The notes under the pieces were generated by a model that was not told where the DNA came from, ran no database searches, and worked only from the letters and a program-made list of their open reading frames with translations. Position numbers and translations under genes: made by a program. 64,000 nt of DNA from an uncultured Coriobacteriia bacterium (GTDB taxonomy: Bacteria; Actinomycetota; Coriobacteriia; Coriobacteriales; QAMH01): the NCBI GenBank assembly GCA_959608885.1, contig CAUHSG010000008.1, forward strand, positions 1-64,000, in the 5' to 3' direction. Shown piece after piece: positions 1 to 8,854 of the stretch (positions are counted from its first letter, which is position 1; each line of letters starts with the position of its first letter).

Positions 1-95
1 GATTCGCGCACGGCACGAGGCAGCTGCGGAACTCGCGTGCAAAGACCGCACGCTCAAACAGTCCTCGCAAGACCGCCTCGTGCCGTGCGCGAATC
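1..95. repeat. Long perfect hairpin with nested stem
   Basis: Positions 1-21 are the exact reverse complement of 75-95 (21 bp, no mismatch). Inside the loop, 35-40 pairs with 48-53 (GCGTGC/GCACGC). The window edge cuts the left flank, so the element may extend further. There is no T-tract after either arm, so it is not a textbook intrinsic terminator. It could be a palindromic intergenic repeat or the remnant of a small mobile element; the sequence alone does not decide. Confidence 0.6.
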
Positions 96-168
96 TACTC
101 GAGATGCCCGCAACTGGACGTCAGCACCGGATGTTCATGAGGTAGGGATCTTCTGGCTTCCAATGGAT

Positions 169-282
169 GCATGTGTTCAGACAGGTCATCGAGCGGAGGT
201 ACAAGGGAGCGCGCCGTAAAGACCGCGAAGCGGGCTGTCGGGAAGCGACCGTCGAAGCGAGGTGGCCTGTCTGAACACATGC
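169..282. repeat. Second long inverted repeat beyond the trigger factor stop
   Basis: Positions 169-185 are the exact reverse complement of 266-282 (17 bp). The 80-base interior can extend the stem imperfectly (187-191 against 260-264). The right arm ends 8 bases from the trigger factor stop codon, so the transcript of that gene would fold here. It shares the word AAGACCGC with the hairpin at 1-95 (42-49, 69-76 and about 220-227), which suggests the two are related. Confidence 0.55.
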
Positions 283-289
283 GCGTATA

Positions 290-1582
290 TCATTCGTCAA
301 GAGTCGTGATGATGGCGTTGTCCACGAGGTAATGGCTTGCGGCATAGCGCGCGGCGACCTCGCGCAGCGCGAAACCGCGGCCGCTCGACTCCATCTCCTG
401 GCGCACGAGAACCGGATTCATGGGATTGAGCTCGGTACAGGCGCCCATGATGTCGTCTTCGGTCACGACGAGCCCCGCGTGCTCGAACAGGGCATCGAGC
501 GCATAGTCGCAGGCGAGCGTTTGCCGCGCCTGCATCATGATGCCGATCTTGTAATTCTGCTCGCCACCCTGCTCTTCGATGAACTCGGCCATCGTCACGC
601 CCTGCTGGGAGAGCTGGTTTCGCAGCGTGGCCTCGATGGAAGTCGCCGTCGCATCGAAGGCGGCGTCGGGAATCTCGCCCTCGAGTCGCTTGGCAAGCTC
701 GGTTTGCGCGATCGTGATGAGCTGCATCTCGTAGTCATGCCGCGCTTGGGTCTCGAAGGAGAGACGTATCTCCTCGCGCAGCTTGTCGATGGAATCGTAG
801 CTCGGCATGACGCGCCTGACCCACTCGTCGGTGAGCTCGGGAAGGACCTCCTCCTTCATTTCCTTGACGGTCACCGTGCAGTCGTAGGTTCGCATGACGC
901 GCAGTCCGTTCGAATCGTAGCCTTCGCCCTCGAACTCGAAGGTCTTCGTCTCGTTCACGTCCATGCCCAGCAGTTGCTCGTCGAAGCCCTCGGGCATGAA
1001 GCCACGACCCATCGAGTAGACGCGGCTGTCCGTGCTAATGCCACTCAGGCGCTCGCCATCAAGACGCACCTCGATGGCAATGAGGAAGCTGTCGTCAGGA
1101 CCAACTGGATGCGGATCGGCGGTGACGAAGTCCGAATACATGTTCATGTTTGCACGTATCTCTGCGTCCACGTCGACCTCGGTTGGCTTGAATGCGGGCA
1201 CGGTGATCTCGACGGGGTCATAGGAGCTGAGCGTGAAATGGGGCTTGGGGATGACATCGATCTGGAAGCTGTACGCATGGCCGCGCCTGAAGTTGGGGGA
1301 GGGCTGCACCTTGGGCTGTGCGAGTGGCGTAATGCCGCGCTGGTCAAGCGCATAGGGTACGAGCATGTTGATGGCCTGGGATTGCAAGACGGAATCGGCA
1401 TCGTTGATCTTGAGATGCTCGGCCAGCGCTTCGCTCGCGGTTCTGTCCGGGTCGGGATGCAGTCCGAACCTGCTCGCAATGGCAGCCTGCGCTCGGTCGA
1501 GCGCATTGTCGACCTCCTGGATGCTCGCCGTGATGCTCAGGCGAATCGTGCCGTCTTCGAGTTGCTTTTCCTTGACCTTCAT
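290..1582 (-). CDS. tig: Trigger factor-like peptidyl-prolyl isomerase chaperone
   Basis: This 430-residue protein has the size and layout of trigger factor, the ribosome-docked chaperone that receives nascent chains. The N-terminal ribosome-binding domain covers about residues 1-130. A central FKBP-type segment follows (about 160-245, with the DSFLIAIEV strand and the EGFDEQLLGM segment). The C-terminal part is the helical substrate cradle, with alternating helices typical of the family. The usual ribosome-binding signature is weakly conserved, so the protein is divergent. An AAAGG ribosome-binding site lies 8 bases before the ATG. It starts 12 bases after the stop of the antiporter gene and is probably co-transcribed with it. 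Trigger factor is the best match; a non-ribosomal SurA-like role is less likely because there is no signal peptide. Confidence 0.85.
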   Translation of the reverse strand: MKVKEKQLEDGTIRLSITASIQEVDNALDRAQAAIASRFGLHPDPDRTASEALAEHLKINDADSVLQSQAINMLVPYALDQRGITPLAQPKVQPSPNFRRGHAYSFQIDVIPKPHFTLSSYDPVEITVPAFKPTEVDVDAEIRANMNMYSDFVTADPHPVGPDDSFLIAIEVRLDGERLSGISTDSRVYSMGRGFMPEGFDEQLLGMDVNETKTFEFEGEGYDSNGLRVMRTYDCTVTVKEMKEEVLPELTDEWVRRVMPSYDSIDKLREEIRLSFETQARHDYEMQLITIAQTELAKRLEGEIPDAAFDATATSIEATLRNQLSQQGVTMAEFIEEQGGEQNYKIGIMMQARQTLACDYALDALFEHAGLVVTEDDIMGACTELNPMNPVLVRQEMESSGRGFALREVAARYAASHYLVDNAIITTLDE

Positions 1583-1594
1583 TGCATGACCTTT

Positions 1595-3712
1595 CTAATC
1601 CGCAAGCCCCATCTGGAGCAGGTATATTTCCTCGCGCATCTCGCGGGCAAGCGTTTGCGATATCTTTCCCGATTCGTACATCTCCTGTATCTCGTCGAGC
1701 TCGAGTCGCAGCCCCTCCGCCTGCACGTCGGCAAGACCAGGCAAGTCGTCCGGATCCGTCGTGGGCTCGAGATGGAGACTCCCCGTGTCGGTTCGGACGA
1801 TGCTGTGCTGACCGGCAGTCTCGGGAACCGATGCGATGATGCCCTGGGCGTTGTCGAGGGCGCGTAGCTGGGCCCTCAGGGCAGAGAGGAGTGCCTTGTG
1901 CTCGCCGAGAAGGGCAAGAGCCGCCTGGACACGGACATCGTCCGGCTCGTGACTTACCGGCTCGAGATAATCGACGGCAACACGCTCGACATTTATCTTG
2001 AACTCGAGTTTCTTGCGGGTCTCGTTGGTGCTCGTGACCTGATCCTGGATCTTGCGCATCGTCGACGTGGAACCTGCGAGGGGTTGGGCTTGGCGATTGG
2101 AGGTGAGCAGCGTCTTCTTGCGCGTGAGCAGCTTGAGCATGCGATCGACGCGCTTGAGGTAAGTGGCCCCCAGACGCTTGTCCACTTCGTCGTGAGCTAT
2201 GGCCTCCTTGATGAAATCTCTCTGGTGCAGCAGCACCTCCTGGCGCAGAAAGCGCAACTGCCGACCAGAGACGGATCTGCGGCGCGCAGCGGTGAGCCTG
2301 CGGTGGTACATGCGCATGACACGCCCCGTGGCCTGCTTGTTCTCGACGGTCTGGCGGCGTTTGAGGCCCGAGATGACGTTCTGGATCATCTCAATCTCGT
2401 ATTCGGGATCGAGCTCGTCATCATCATCGGTTTCAGACTTGGGCGCGATAAGCGGCACGACGAAATTAGCGAGCAACAACGTCACGACGATCACGCCGCA
2501 GACGAGGAAGAGGAGCAAGTCACGTTGGGGAAACACGGCACCTGACGCAACGGTGAAGGGGATGGTCGAGGCAATCGAGAGCGATACGGCGCCCTTGGGT
2601 CCACATAGGGTCGTGACAAGGGCGTTTCGAATTGCAGGAGCGCCGAGCTTCATGCGCTTACCCGTTTCGGGATTGTCGGAGAGCAAATCGGCACAGAGTA
2701 TCCACAGGAAGCGAACGCCGACGATCACGGCGGTGAGAATGAGTACGAGGCCGAAGATCCAGAAGAGGTCGGCGGAGTTCTCCTGCAGGGCCGGTGCAAG
2801 GGTGGAAGAGAGCACGATGCCGAGGTTGACGAAGATGACACCGTTAAGCACGAAGGAAAAGAGGTGCCAAACGCTTTCCGAAGCGATGTTGAGTCGCGTG
2901 GAGAACATCGAAAAGCTCCGTGAGCGAACCGACATGCGCTGCGGAATGTAGGAAATGAGCAAACCCGCGGCCACCACGGCGAGAATGCCGCTCACGTGAA
3001 ACCTGGTGGCGACCAGATAGACGAAGAAGGGAAGGAAGAGCTCGAAGCATACGTGCACGGTGGCGCTTTCCACGCCGGCGCGCCTCATGCGCTGCATGAT
3101 GAAGAAGCCGATGGCGCCGAGAAGGAGCCCGAGAACTATGCCGCCGACGAACTCCACGACAAAGGTCCAGCCGGCGTCGGCGAGCGAGAAGGAACCGGTA
3201 ACCGCTGCGGCGATGGCGAACTGAAACGAGACGATACCGGAAGCATCATTGAGAAGGGCCTCGCCAAGAAGCGATGCCTTCTGGCGCGTGCCGAGCCTGA
3301 CGGTCTTACCGAGCGAGGCGACGGCAACGGCATCGGTAGGACCAAGGGCGGCGCCCAAGGCAAATGCAGCTGCCAGCGAAATGGACGGCACGAGCCAGTG
3401 CAACACGAAGCCGACCACGAGAACGGAGACCATCACGAGTGCAATGGCGAGCGAGAGCACCGTACTGCGATTATCCCATAGTATGCGATTGCTGATGTTG
3501 CGTGACTCGTCAAAGAGCAATGGGGCGATGAACATGACGAGAAACAACTCGGAGTTGATCGTCACGTCGATGGGAAGGTCTGCGAAGAAGTAGATGGCTA
3601 CGCCGACGGCCATTTGGACGAGGGGAAGCGAGACGCCACGCAGGAACTGGTCGAGGACGGATGAGACAAGGACGGCTCCGATATACAGCAATGCGATGAC
3701 GAGGTATTCCAT
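1595..3712 (-). CDS. CPA1-family Na+/H+ antiporter with long cytoplasmic tail
   Basis: This 705-residue membrane protein has about twelve hydrophobic segments in its first 430 residues and then a charged, helix-rich cytoplasmic tail of about 270 residues. The membrane part carries the CPA1 hallmarks: GPTDAVAVASL in the fifth or sixth helix, and GEALLNDASGIV with the Asn-Asp ion-binding pair. Such proteins exchange protons for Na+ or K+ to control internal pH and salt. The tail contains an Arg/Lys-rich helix (about 450-520) and a glutamate-rich C-terminus, and probably has a regulatory role. The gene is divergent from uppP across 179 bases and lies upstream of trigger factor in the same orientation. 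Ion specificity cannot be read from the sequence. Confidence 0.88.
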   Translation of the reverse strand: MEYLVIALLYIGAVLVSSVLDQFLRGVSLPLVQMAVGVAIYFFADLPIDVTINSELFLVMFIAPLLFDESRNISNRILWDNRSTVLSLAIALVMVSVLVVGFVLHWLVPSISLAAAFALGAALGPTDAVAVASLGKTVRLGTRQKASLLGEALLNDASGIVSFQFAIAAAVTGSFSLADAGWTFVVEFVGGIVLGLLLGAIGFFIMQRMRRAGVESATVHVCFELFLPFFVYLVATRFHVSGILAVVAAGLLISYIPQRMSVRSRSFSMFSTRLNIASESVWHLFSFVLNGVIFVNLGIVLSSTLAPALQENSADLFWIFGLVLILTAVIVGVRFLWILCADLLSDNPETGKRMKLGAPAIRNALVTTLCGPKGAVSLSIASTIPFTVASGAVFPQRDLLLFLVCGVIVVTLLLANFVVPLIAPKSETDDDDELDPEYEIEMIQNVISGLKRRQTVENKQATGRVMRMYHRRLTAARRRSVSGRQLRFLRQEVLLHQRDFIKEAIAHDEVDKRLGATYLKRVDRMLKLLTRKKTLLTSNRQAQPLAGSTSTMRKIQDQVTSTNETRKKLEFKINVERVAVDYLEPVSHEPDDVRVQAALALLGEHKALLSALRAQLRALDNAQGIIASVPETAGQHSIVRTDTGSLHLEPTTDPDDLPGLADVQAEGLRLELDEIQEMYESGKISQTLAREMREEIYLLQMGLAD

Positions 3713-3891
3713 ATCGGCCCGATATTATCCTTTCACATCAACGAACTCTCGTACGTCAGGCTATTTGTAAGGTACCGTATATCATGTGGCCATGGATACG
3801 CGGACGCGAAAATTCCCCCATATTCCCGATAAACGACGCTTGTATTACAATATCGCATTTACATGTAAGTGTACGACCAAGGATATGACAC

Positions 3892-4791
3892 ATGCTCATC
3901 GAGGCACTCAAGGCGTTTCTCATCGGTCTCGTCGAGGGACTGACCGAGTGGCTGCCCATTTCATCGACCGGCCACATGATTCTCGTCGACGAATTCGTCA
4001 AGCTCGATGTCTCGGCGTCTTTTTTGGAACTCTTCCTCGTGGTCATTCAAATTGGCGCCATCATGGCCGTCATCATCCTCTACTTCACGAAGCTCAACCC
4101 GTTTTCGCATAAGAAATCGCCCGCGCAACGCAAGGAAACCTGGCGCCTGTGGGGCATGGTCGTCATCGGCTGCATCCCTGCGGCCATCGTCGGCATACTC
4201 TTCGACAACTGGGTGACTGAGCATCTCCACAATGCCTGGGTCGTTGCCGCCATGCTCATACTTTACGGCATCGTCTTCATCGTTCTCGAGCGTCGCAATC
4301 GCCGTCGATATGTGCAATACATCCACGATACCGGTCAACTTGACGACAAGCCGAGTCCCGATGAGATGTTCGCGATCAGGACCGTCGACGAAATCGGCCC
4401 CGCCGCCGCCATCAAGATTGGCCTGTTCCAGTGTCTCGCGATCATCCCCGGCACGAGTCGCAGTGGTGCGACCATCATCGGTGGCATGCTCACGGGCTGC
4501 TCGCGTACGGCGGCTGCGGAGTTCACCTTCTTCCTCGCGATTCCCATCATGTTTGGCTGGGGCATCGTCAAGGCGTTCAAGTTCTTCGTTACGGCCGGTC
4601 TCGTCATGACGACGACCGAGATCGTGGTTCTCGTCGTCGGTATCGTCACGGCCTTCGTCGTCTCCGTGCTTTCGATCAAGTTCCTCATGGGCTACATCAA
4701 GAACAACGATTTCACGGCGTTTGGCGTCTACCGCATCATCGTCGGCATCGTCGTGCTCGGCTACTTCGCCATCAAGATGCTGGTTGGTTAG
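3892..4791 (+). CDS. uppP: Undecaprenyl-diphosphatase UppP (BacA)
   Basis: This is an integral membrane phosphatase that recycles undecaprenyl pyrophosphate to the monophosphate carrier for peptidoglycan export. Both signatures are present: the N-terminal EGLTEWLPISSTGH motif (residues 15-28) and the PGTSRSGAT motif in the second half, with several hydrophobic helices between. The length of 299 residues is slightly longer than the usual 265-280 because of a hydrophilic cytoplasmic loop around residues 60-80 and 120-150. An AAGGAT ribosome-binding site precedes the ATG. A perfect 10-base palindrome (TTACATGTAA, 3859-3868) lies just upstream. The gene is followed after 21 bases by a PAP2-fold protein, so the pair may serve the same lipid carrier. 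Confidence 0.95.
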   Translation: MLIEALKAFLIGLVEGLTEWLPISSTGHMILVDEFVKLDVSASFLELFLVVIQIGAIMAVIILYFTKLNPFSHKKSPAQRKETWRLWGMVVIGCIPAAIVGILFDNWVTEHLHNAWVVAAMLILYGIVFIVLERRNRRRYVQYIHDTGQLDDKPSPDEMFAIRTVDEIGPAAAIKIGLFQCLAIIPGTSRSGATIIGGMLTGCSRTAAAEFTFFLAIPIMFGWGIVKAFKFFVTAGLVMTTTEIVVLVVGIVTAFVVSVLSIKFLMGYIKNNDFTAFGVYRIIVGIVVLGYFAIKMLVG

Positions 4792-4812
4792 GAAAATGGG
4801 AGAGGCCAGATA

Positions 4813-5412
4813 ATGGAAGCGACCATACTCCTCGCCCTGCAGTCGTTGCGTCTGCCCGTTCTCACGCAACTTGCCGCGCTCGTTTCGGCGCTCGGTAACT
4901 ACGGCTTCATATGGATCATACTCGGAATCGTCTTCATCGTCTTCATCAGCCGAAGCGACGTCGGCATTACCGTTCTCTTCACGGTCGTCTTTGCCGGCAT
5001 CCTCGTCGGCTTCATACTTCAGCCCCTCTTTGCGCACGTGCGCCCCTACGATGCGGGCATTGGCGTGAGCGCCGTCATGGGGGTGAGCCGCACGGGCTAT
5101 TCGTTCCCGAGCTTTCATGCAACCGTATCCTTTGCGGCCGCGACCGTCATCGCCATGATCGCGGGACGTCGCTGGGGAACTTGGGCCTTCGTTGGTGCCG
5201 TGCTCATCTCCCTGTCACGCGTGTATCTCGGCGTCGAGTGGCCCTCCGATATCATCATCGGCGCCCTCGTCGGTGTTCTCATCGGCGTTGTCTCAGCATG
5301 GGTTTACAATCAGTTCCTGCATGACCTCATCCGGGATTATCCGGGCATAAATCGTGCAAGAGGCGGTCGTAAGTCCGTTGGCTCGACGGCTGCATCTCGC
5401 CGCAGGAAATAG
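4813..5412 (+). CDS. PAP2-fold membrane protein with degenerate catalytic motifs
   Basis: This 199-residue protein has about six membrane segments and the PAP2 (type 2 phosphatidic acid phosphatase) fold. The three catalytic motifs align in order but are altered. In motif 1 (K-x6-RP) the lysine is Gln70, while Arg77-Pro78 remain. In motif 2 (PSGH) the sequence is Pro99-Ser-Phe-His102. In motif 3 (SR-x5-H-x3-D), Ser135-Arg136 and Asp146 remain but the nucleophilic histidine is Glu142. The codon is GAG and the reading frame is clean, so this is not an obvious sequencing slip. The C-terminus is basic. It lies directly after uppP. It may be a non-catalytic PAP2 relative, for instance a lipid-binding or transport protein, or use different chemistry. 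Confidence 0.8.
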   Translation: MEATILLALQSLRLPVLTQLAALVSALGNYGFIWIILGIVFIVFISRSDVGITVLFTVVFAGILVGFILQPLFAHVRPYDAGIGVSAVMGVSRTGYSFPSFHATVSFAAATVIAMIAGRRWGTWAFVGAVLISLSRVYLGVEWPSDIIIGALVGVLIGVVSAWVYNQFLHDLIRDYPGINRARGGRKSVGSTAASRRRK

Positions 5413-5453
5413 CACCTAGGCCAGCTTCGGTCTCGAAAGGAAGGAAAGGCAAC

Positions 5454-5732
5454 ATGGCAGAAGACCAGAACGCGCAAATCGAAATCGGGAAGCATCGCGC
5501 TGTCATCGATTCGCTTGACGAGCAGATCGTCGCGCTTCTTAACAAGCGCGCGACCGAGTCGCTTGCCATCCGCATGCTCAAGCCCCAGGCGCAGATGGGC
5601 CTCTATGACCCAAAGCGCGAGGAGGAGATTTTCACACGTCTCGAGGCGCTCAACGATGGTCCCATGTACAACGATGACATTCGCGAAATCTACGCGACGA
5701 TTCTCAAGGTCATGAAGGAGATCCGCGCATGA
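5454..5732 (+). CDS. Chorismate mutase, AroQ class, stand-alone
   Basis: This small all-helical protein (92 residues) matches the AroQ chorismate mutase domain, which converts chorismate to prephenate on the way to phenylalanine and tyrosine. The first helix shows the IDSLDEQIVALLNKRA pattern with the active-site arginine, and a basic KREEEIFTRL helix follows in the expected place. An AGGAAGG ribosome-binding site precedes the ATG. Its stop codon overlaps the DAHP synthase start by four bases (ATGA), so the two are translationally coupled. In some Firmicutes these two activities form one fused protein; here they are separate but adjacent. Confidence 0.9.
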   Translation: MAEDQNAQIEIGKHRAVIDSLDEQIVALLNKRATESLAIRMLKPQAQMGLYDPKREEEIFTRLEALNDGPMYNDDIREIYATILKVMKEIRA

Positions 5733-6514
5733 GCAAGACCTACGTTCCCAATCGCACATCCGATGAGGTCATCATTTTCGCCGGTCCGTGCTCGGTCGAG
5801 AGTGCGGAGCAGTTCGACACGGTTGCAGAGGGCCTGGCTAAAATGGGCCTTTCCTGGATACGCGGTGGCGCCTTCAAGCCGCGCACGAGCCCGTATTCCT
5901 TCCAGGGTCTCGGCATCGAGGGTGTCAAGATCATGGAAGACGCCGGCAAGAAGTACGGCCTCAAGACCATCACCGAGGTCGTCGACACCACGCATGTCGT
6001 CGAGGTACTCGAGCACGTCGACGGTATCCAGATCGGCACGCGCAACATGGCCAATTTCGAGCTTCTCAAGGTCATCGGCAAGGCGACCGAAGACTCTCAT
6101 CAGCCCGTGCTCTTCAAGCGCGGCATGGCCGCCACCATTGACGAGTGGCTGTCCGCCGTCGAGTACATCACGCAGTATGGCAATCCCAACGTCATGCTCT
6201 GCGAGCGTGGTATCCGCACCTTCGAGAACGCCACGCGATTCACACTCGACATCGCGGCCGTTCCCGTCGTGCACCAGCGCTCGATGTATCCCATCTGCGT
6301 GGACGTAAGCCATCCCGCTGGTCAGACGGCGCTCGTCGGTGACCTTGCCAAGGCCTCCATTGCCGCCGGCGCTGACGCGCTTATGATCGAGGTACATCCC
6401 GATCCCAAGACCGCCAAGTCCGATGCATCCCAGCAACTCACGCTTCCGCAGTTCGAGGAGCTCTTGGACGAGCTCAAAAGGGTCGCGGCCGCCGTCGGGA
6501 AGAAGATCGTCTAG
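5729..6514 (+). CDS. aroF: 3-deoxy-7-phosphoheptulonate synthase (DAHP synthase, KDO8PS-like type)
   Basis: This 261-residue TIM-barrel enzyme condenses phosphoenolpyruvate and erythrose 4-phosphate, the first step of the shikimate pathway. The phosphate-binding GPCSVES motif (about residue 19), the RGGAFKPRTSPYSFQG stretch, the QIGTRNM motif and the DVSHPAGQ segment are all present. It belongs to the short Ibeta class that lacks an N-terminal regulatory domain; feedback control could come from the partner chorismate mutase, as known in related systems. It overlaps the mutase gene upstream and the pcrA start downstream (TAGTG, one shared base), so the three form a tight translational unit. 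Confidence 0.95.
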   Translation: MSKTYVPNRTSDEVIIFAGPCSVESAEQFDTVAEGLAKMGLSWIRGGAFKPRTSPYSFQGLGIEGVKIMEDAGKKYGLKTITEVVDTTHVVEVLEHVDGIQIGTRNMANFELLKVIGKATEDSHQPVLFKRGMAATIDEWLSAVEYITQYGNPNVMLCERGIRTFENATRFTLDIAAVPVVHQRSMYPICVDVSHPAGQTALVGDLAKASIAAGADALMIEVHPDPKTAKSDASQQLTLPQFEELLDELKRVAAAVGKKIV

Positions 6515-8814
6515 TGATCGACATCTCGACACTCAACGACGCTCAAAGGGAGGCGGTCCTTACTTGCGAGGGGCCGCTTCTCGTTTTGGCTGGTGCGGGC
6601 AGCGGCAAGACCCGCGTGCTCACGTATCGCATCGCGCACCTTGTCGAGGATTGCGGTGTCGCGCCCTGGAACATTCTGGCCGTCACCTTCACCAACAAGG
6701 CCGCGCGCGAGATGCGCGACAGGCTCTCGACGCTCATTCCCGGCCGCTTGCGCGGCATGTGGATATACACCTTCCACAGCATGTGCGTGCGCATACTACG
6801 TGCCAACGCAACGGTGCTGGGCTATGGCGAGGACTTCACCATCTACGACTCCGACGACTCCAAGCGCCTCATCAAGGACATCATGGCCGATCATGGCTAC
6901 ATCGGGCGCAATTTCTCGGAAAACGCGATACATTCGCGCATATCCACATGCAAAAACGAGCTTGTCAGCGCGGTAGATTACAAGCCGCGCGCGCATGACC
7001 CGCTCGATAAGGCCACGGCGGAGGTATTCAAGGCCTACCAGCAGCGTCTCAAACGTGCCAACGCGATGGATTTCGATGATTTGCTCGTCAACGTCTACCT
7101 GCTGCTCTCGCAGCATCCGGATATCTGTCGCGAGTATGGCGAGCGCTTCCGCTACATCCTCGTCGACGAGTATCAGGACACGAACCGGGCCCAATACGAG
7201 ATAACGAAGCTCCTCGCAGCCGAACACGGCAACCTCATGGTCGTTGGCGACGATGACCAGTCGATTTACTCATGGCGCGGCGCCGACATTCGCAACATCC
7301 TCGACTTCGAACGCGATTGGCCACAGGTCAAGACCGTCAAGCTCGAGGAAAACTACCGTTCCACCGCAACGATCCTCTCATGTGCCAATGCCGTCATCGC
7401 GCATAACCAATCGCGTAAATCAAAAGAACTCTACACGCGCGGCGAGGAGGGCGAGAAGGTCGCCGTCTTTCTGGCAGCAGACGAACGTGACGAGGGTCGT
7501 TGGATCGCAGCGACGGCAGACGATCTGCATGCGAAGGGGAGCCGCTACAGCGATATTGCCGTCTTCTATCGTACGAATGCGCAATCGCGCATACTTGAGG
7601 ACATGTTCCTGCGCGCAGGCGTTCCCTATCGCATTGTCGGCGGTACGCGCTTCTTCGATCGCGCAGAGATTCGTGATGTGACGGCTTACCTCAAGGTCGT
7701 CGTCAACCCGGCCGATGACGTGAGCTGCATGCGCATCATCAACACGCCACGACGTGGCATCGGCAAGACGACTATCGAGCGCATATCGCTTACGGCCATG
7801 CAACGTGACATTCCCTTCCTGGAGGCAGCGCGCTCCGAAGTGTTCGATCCGGCCTGTCGTGCCGCCACGCGACGCGCCCTCGAAAGCTTCATCACGCTCA
7901 TTGACGAAGCTCGCACGTACAAGGGTGACCTGTACGCCGTGGTGGATATGATCGTCGAGAAGACGGGACTCATCGAGGCGCTCGAAGCGCAGAATACCGA
8001 CGAGGCGCGTGGGCGCATCGAGAACATCCGTGAGTTTCTGGGCGTCGTTCGTGATTACGTGGACGAGCACGAGCTGGTTCCCGACCGCGGTACGCATGAC
8101 GCTGGCGATGGGGAAGAGGGCGAGCTGGCATATCACGAGCCCGCGCTCGCTGACTTCATGGAATGGCTAAGCTTGCGCACTGATCTCGATTCACTCGGAA
8201 ACGACCAGGTAGATTCTGTCACGTTCATGACGGTGCATTCCGCCAAGGGTCTTGAGTTCGACAATGTTTTCGTCGCCGGCATGGAGGAGTCAATCTTCCC
8301 GCATACGGCCTCGATGCTCGAAAATGGCGTCGAGGAGGAACGTCGCTTGGCTTACGTTGCCATCACGCGCGCACGCAAGCGCCTCTTTCTCACCTGCGCA
8401 GCGCGCAGACGCATCTTCAACGACTTGCAGGCCAATGCTCGCAGCCGCTTCATCTCCGAGATGCCCGCCGAGCTCCTCGCCTCCGAGGGCGTCGGATCGC
8501 TCGGATACTCGGGCACGGGCTGGGAGAAGCGCGGTGACCGTCGTGGTATTTCCGGCAGCGGTCAAGGCGAGGAGATGTACGGCGGACGCGTCTATGGTAG
8601 CGGCGGATATGCCGCGGCACACGATACCGCCCGTGAAGACGTGACCCCCGCAACCGCAAGCGATTTTGCAGAGGGAGACCGCGTCGAGCACAAGACCTTT
8701 GGTCCGGGCGTCGTCGTCGGCATCGAAGGCGACAAGATCGCGGTCTATTTCAAGAAGAGCGGCAAGACAAAGACGCTTCTCAAGGGATATGCGCCCATCG
8801 TGAAGCTCGGATAA
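6514..8814 (+). CDS. pcrA: UvrD/PcrA-family ATP-dependent 3'-5' DNA helicase
   Basis: This superfamily 1A helicase acts in nucleotide excision repair, replication restart and removal of RecA from DNA. Motifs are complete: Q motif LNDAQREAV near residue 9, Walker A AGAGSGKT (about 27-34), VTFTNKAAREM, the Walker B DEYQDTN, GDDDQSIYSWRGA, and motif VI with VAITRARKRLF. The C-terminus after about residue 720 (DRVEHKTFGPGVV) is the Tudor-like RNA polymerase-interaction domain of PcrA. The length of 766 residues is normal. The start is GTG at 6514, sharing one base with the aroF stop. No LexA box lies immediately upstream because the gene sits inside the operon. Confidence 0.94.
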   Translation: MIDISTLNDAQREAVLTCEGPLLVLAGAGSGKTRVLTYRIAHLVEDCGVAPWNILAVTFTNKAAREMRDRLSTLIPGRLRGMWIYTFHSMCVRILRANATVLGYGEDFTIYDSDDSKRLIKDIMADHGYIGRNFSENAIHSRISTCKNELVSAVDYKPRAHDPLDKATAEVFKAYQQRLKRANAMDFDDLLVNVYLLLSQHPDICREYGERFRYILVDEYQDTNRAQYEITKLLAAEHGNLMVVGDDDQSIYSWRGADIRNILDFERDWPQVKTVKLEENYRSTATILSCANAVIAHNQSRKSKELYTRGEEGEKVAVFLAADERDEGRWIAATADDLHAKGSRYSDIAVFYRTNAQSRILEDMFLRAGVPYRIVGGTRFFDRAEIRDVTAYLKVVVNPADDVSCMRIINTPRRGIGKTTIERISLTAMQRDIPFLEAARSEVFDPACRAATRRALESFITLIDEARTYKGDLYAVVDMIVEKTGLIEALEAQNTDEARGRIENIREFLGVVRDYVDEHELVPDRGTHDAGDGEEGELAYHEPALADFMEWLSLRTDLDSLGNDQVDSVTFMTVHSAKGLEFDNVFVAGMEESIFPHTASMLENGVEEERRLAYVAITRARKRLFLTCAARRRIFNDLQANARSRFISEMPAELLASEGVGSLGYSGTGWEKRGDRRGISGSGQGEEMYGGRVYGSGGYAAAHDTAREDVTPATASDFAEGDRVEHKTFGPGVVVGIEGDKIAVYFKKSGKTKTLLKGYAPIVKLG

Positions 8815-8817
8815 AGG

Positions 8818-8823
8818 TATAAT
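8818..8823 (+). promoter_or_regulatory. Candidate -10 element for ppaC
   Basis: A consensus TATAAT lies just after the pcrA stop and 31 bases before the ppaC ATG. No convincing -35 hexamer is seen 16-18 bases upstream, inside the pcrA C-terminal codons. It suggests that ppaC has its own promoter as well as possible read-through. Confidence 0.35.
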
Positions 8824-8854
8824 CGCGATATTTCGATTTCGAGGAGAGGCTCTC

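Noticed and set aside
332..1867. Long plus-strand open frame (511 residues)
   Set aside because: It lies antisense over trigger factor and the antiporter end, has no ribosome-binding site and repetitive His/Leu/Glu composition, as expected from a shadow of GC-rich codons.
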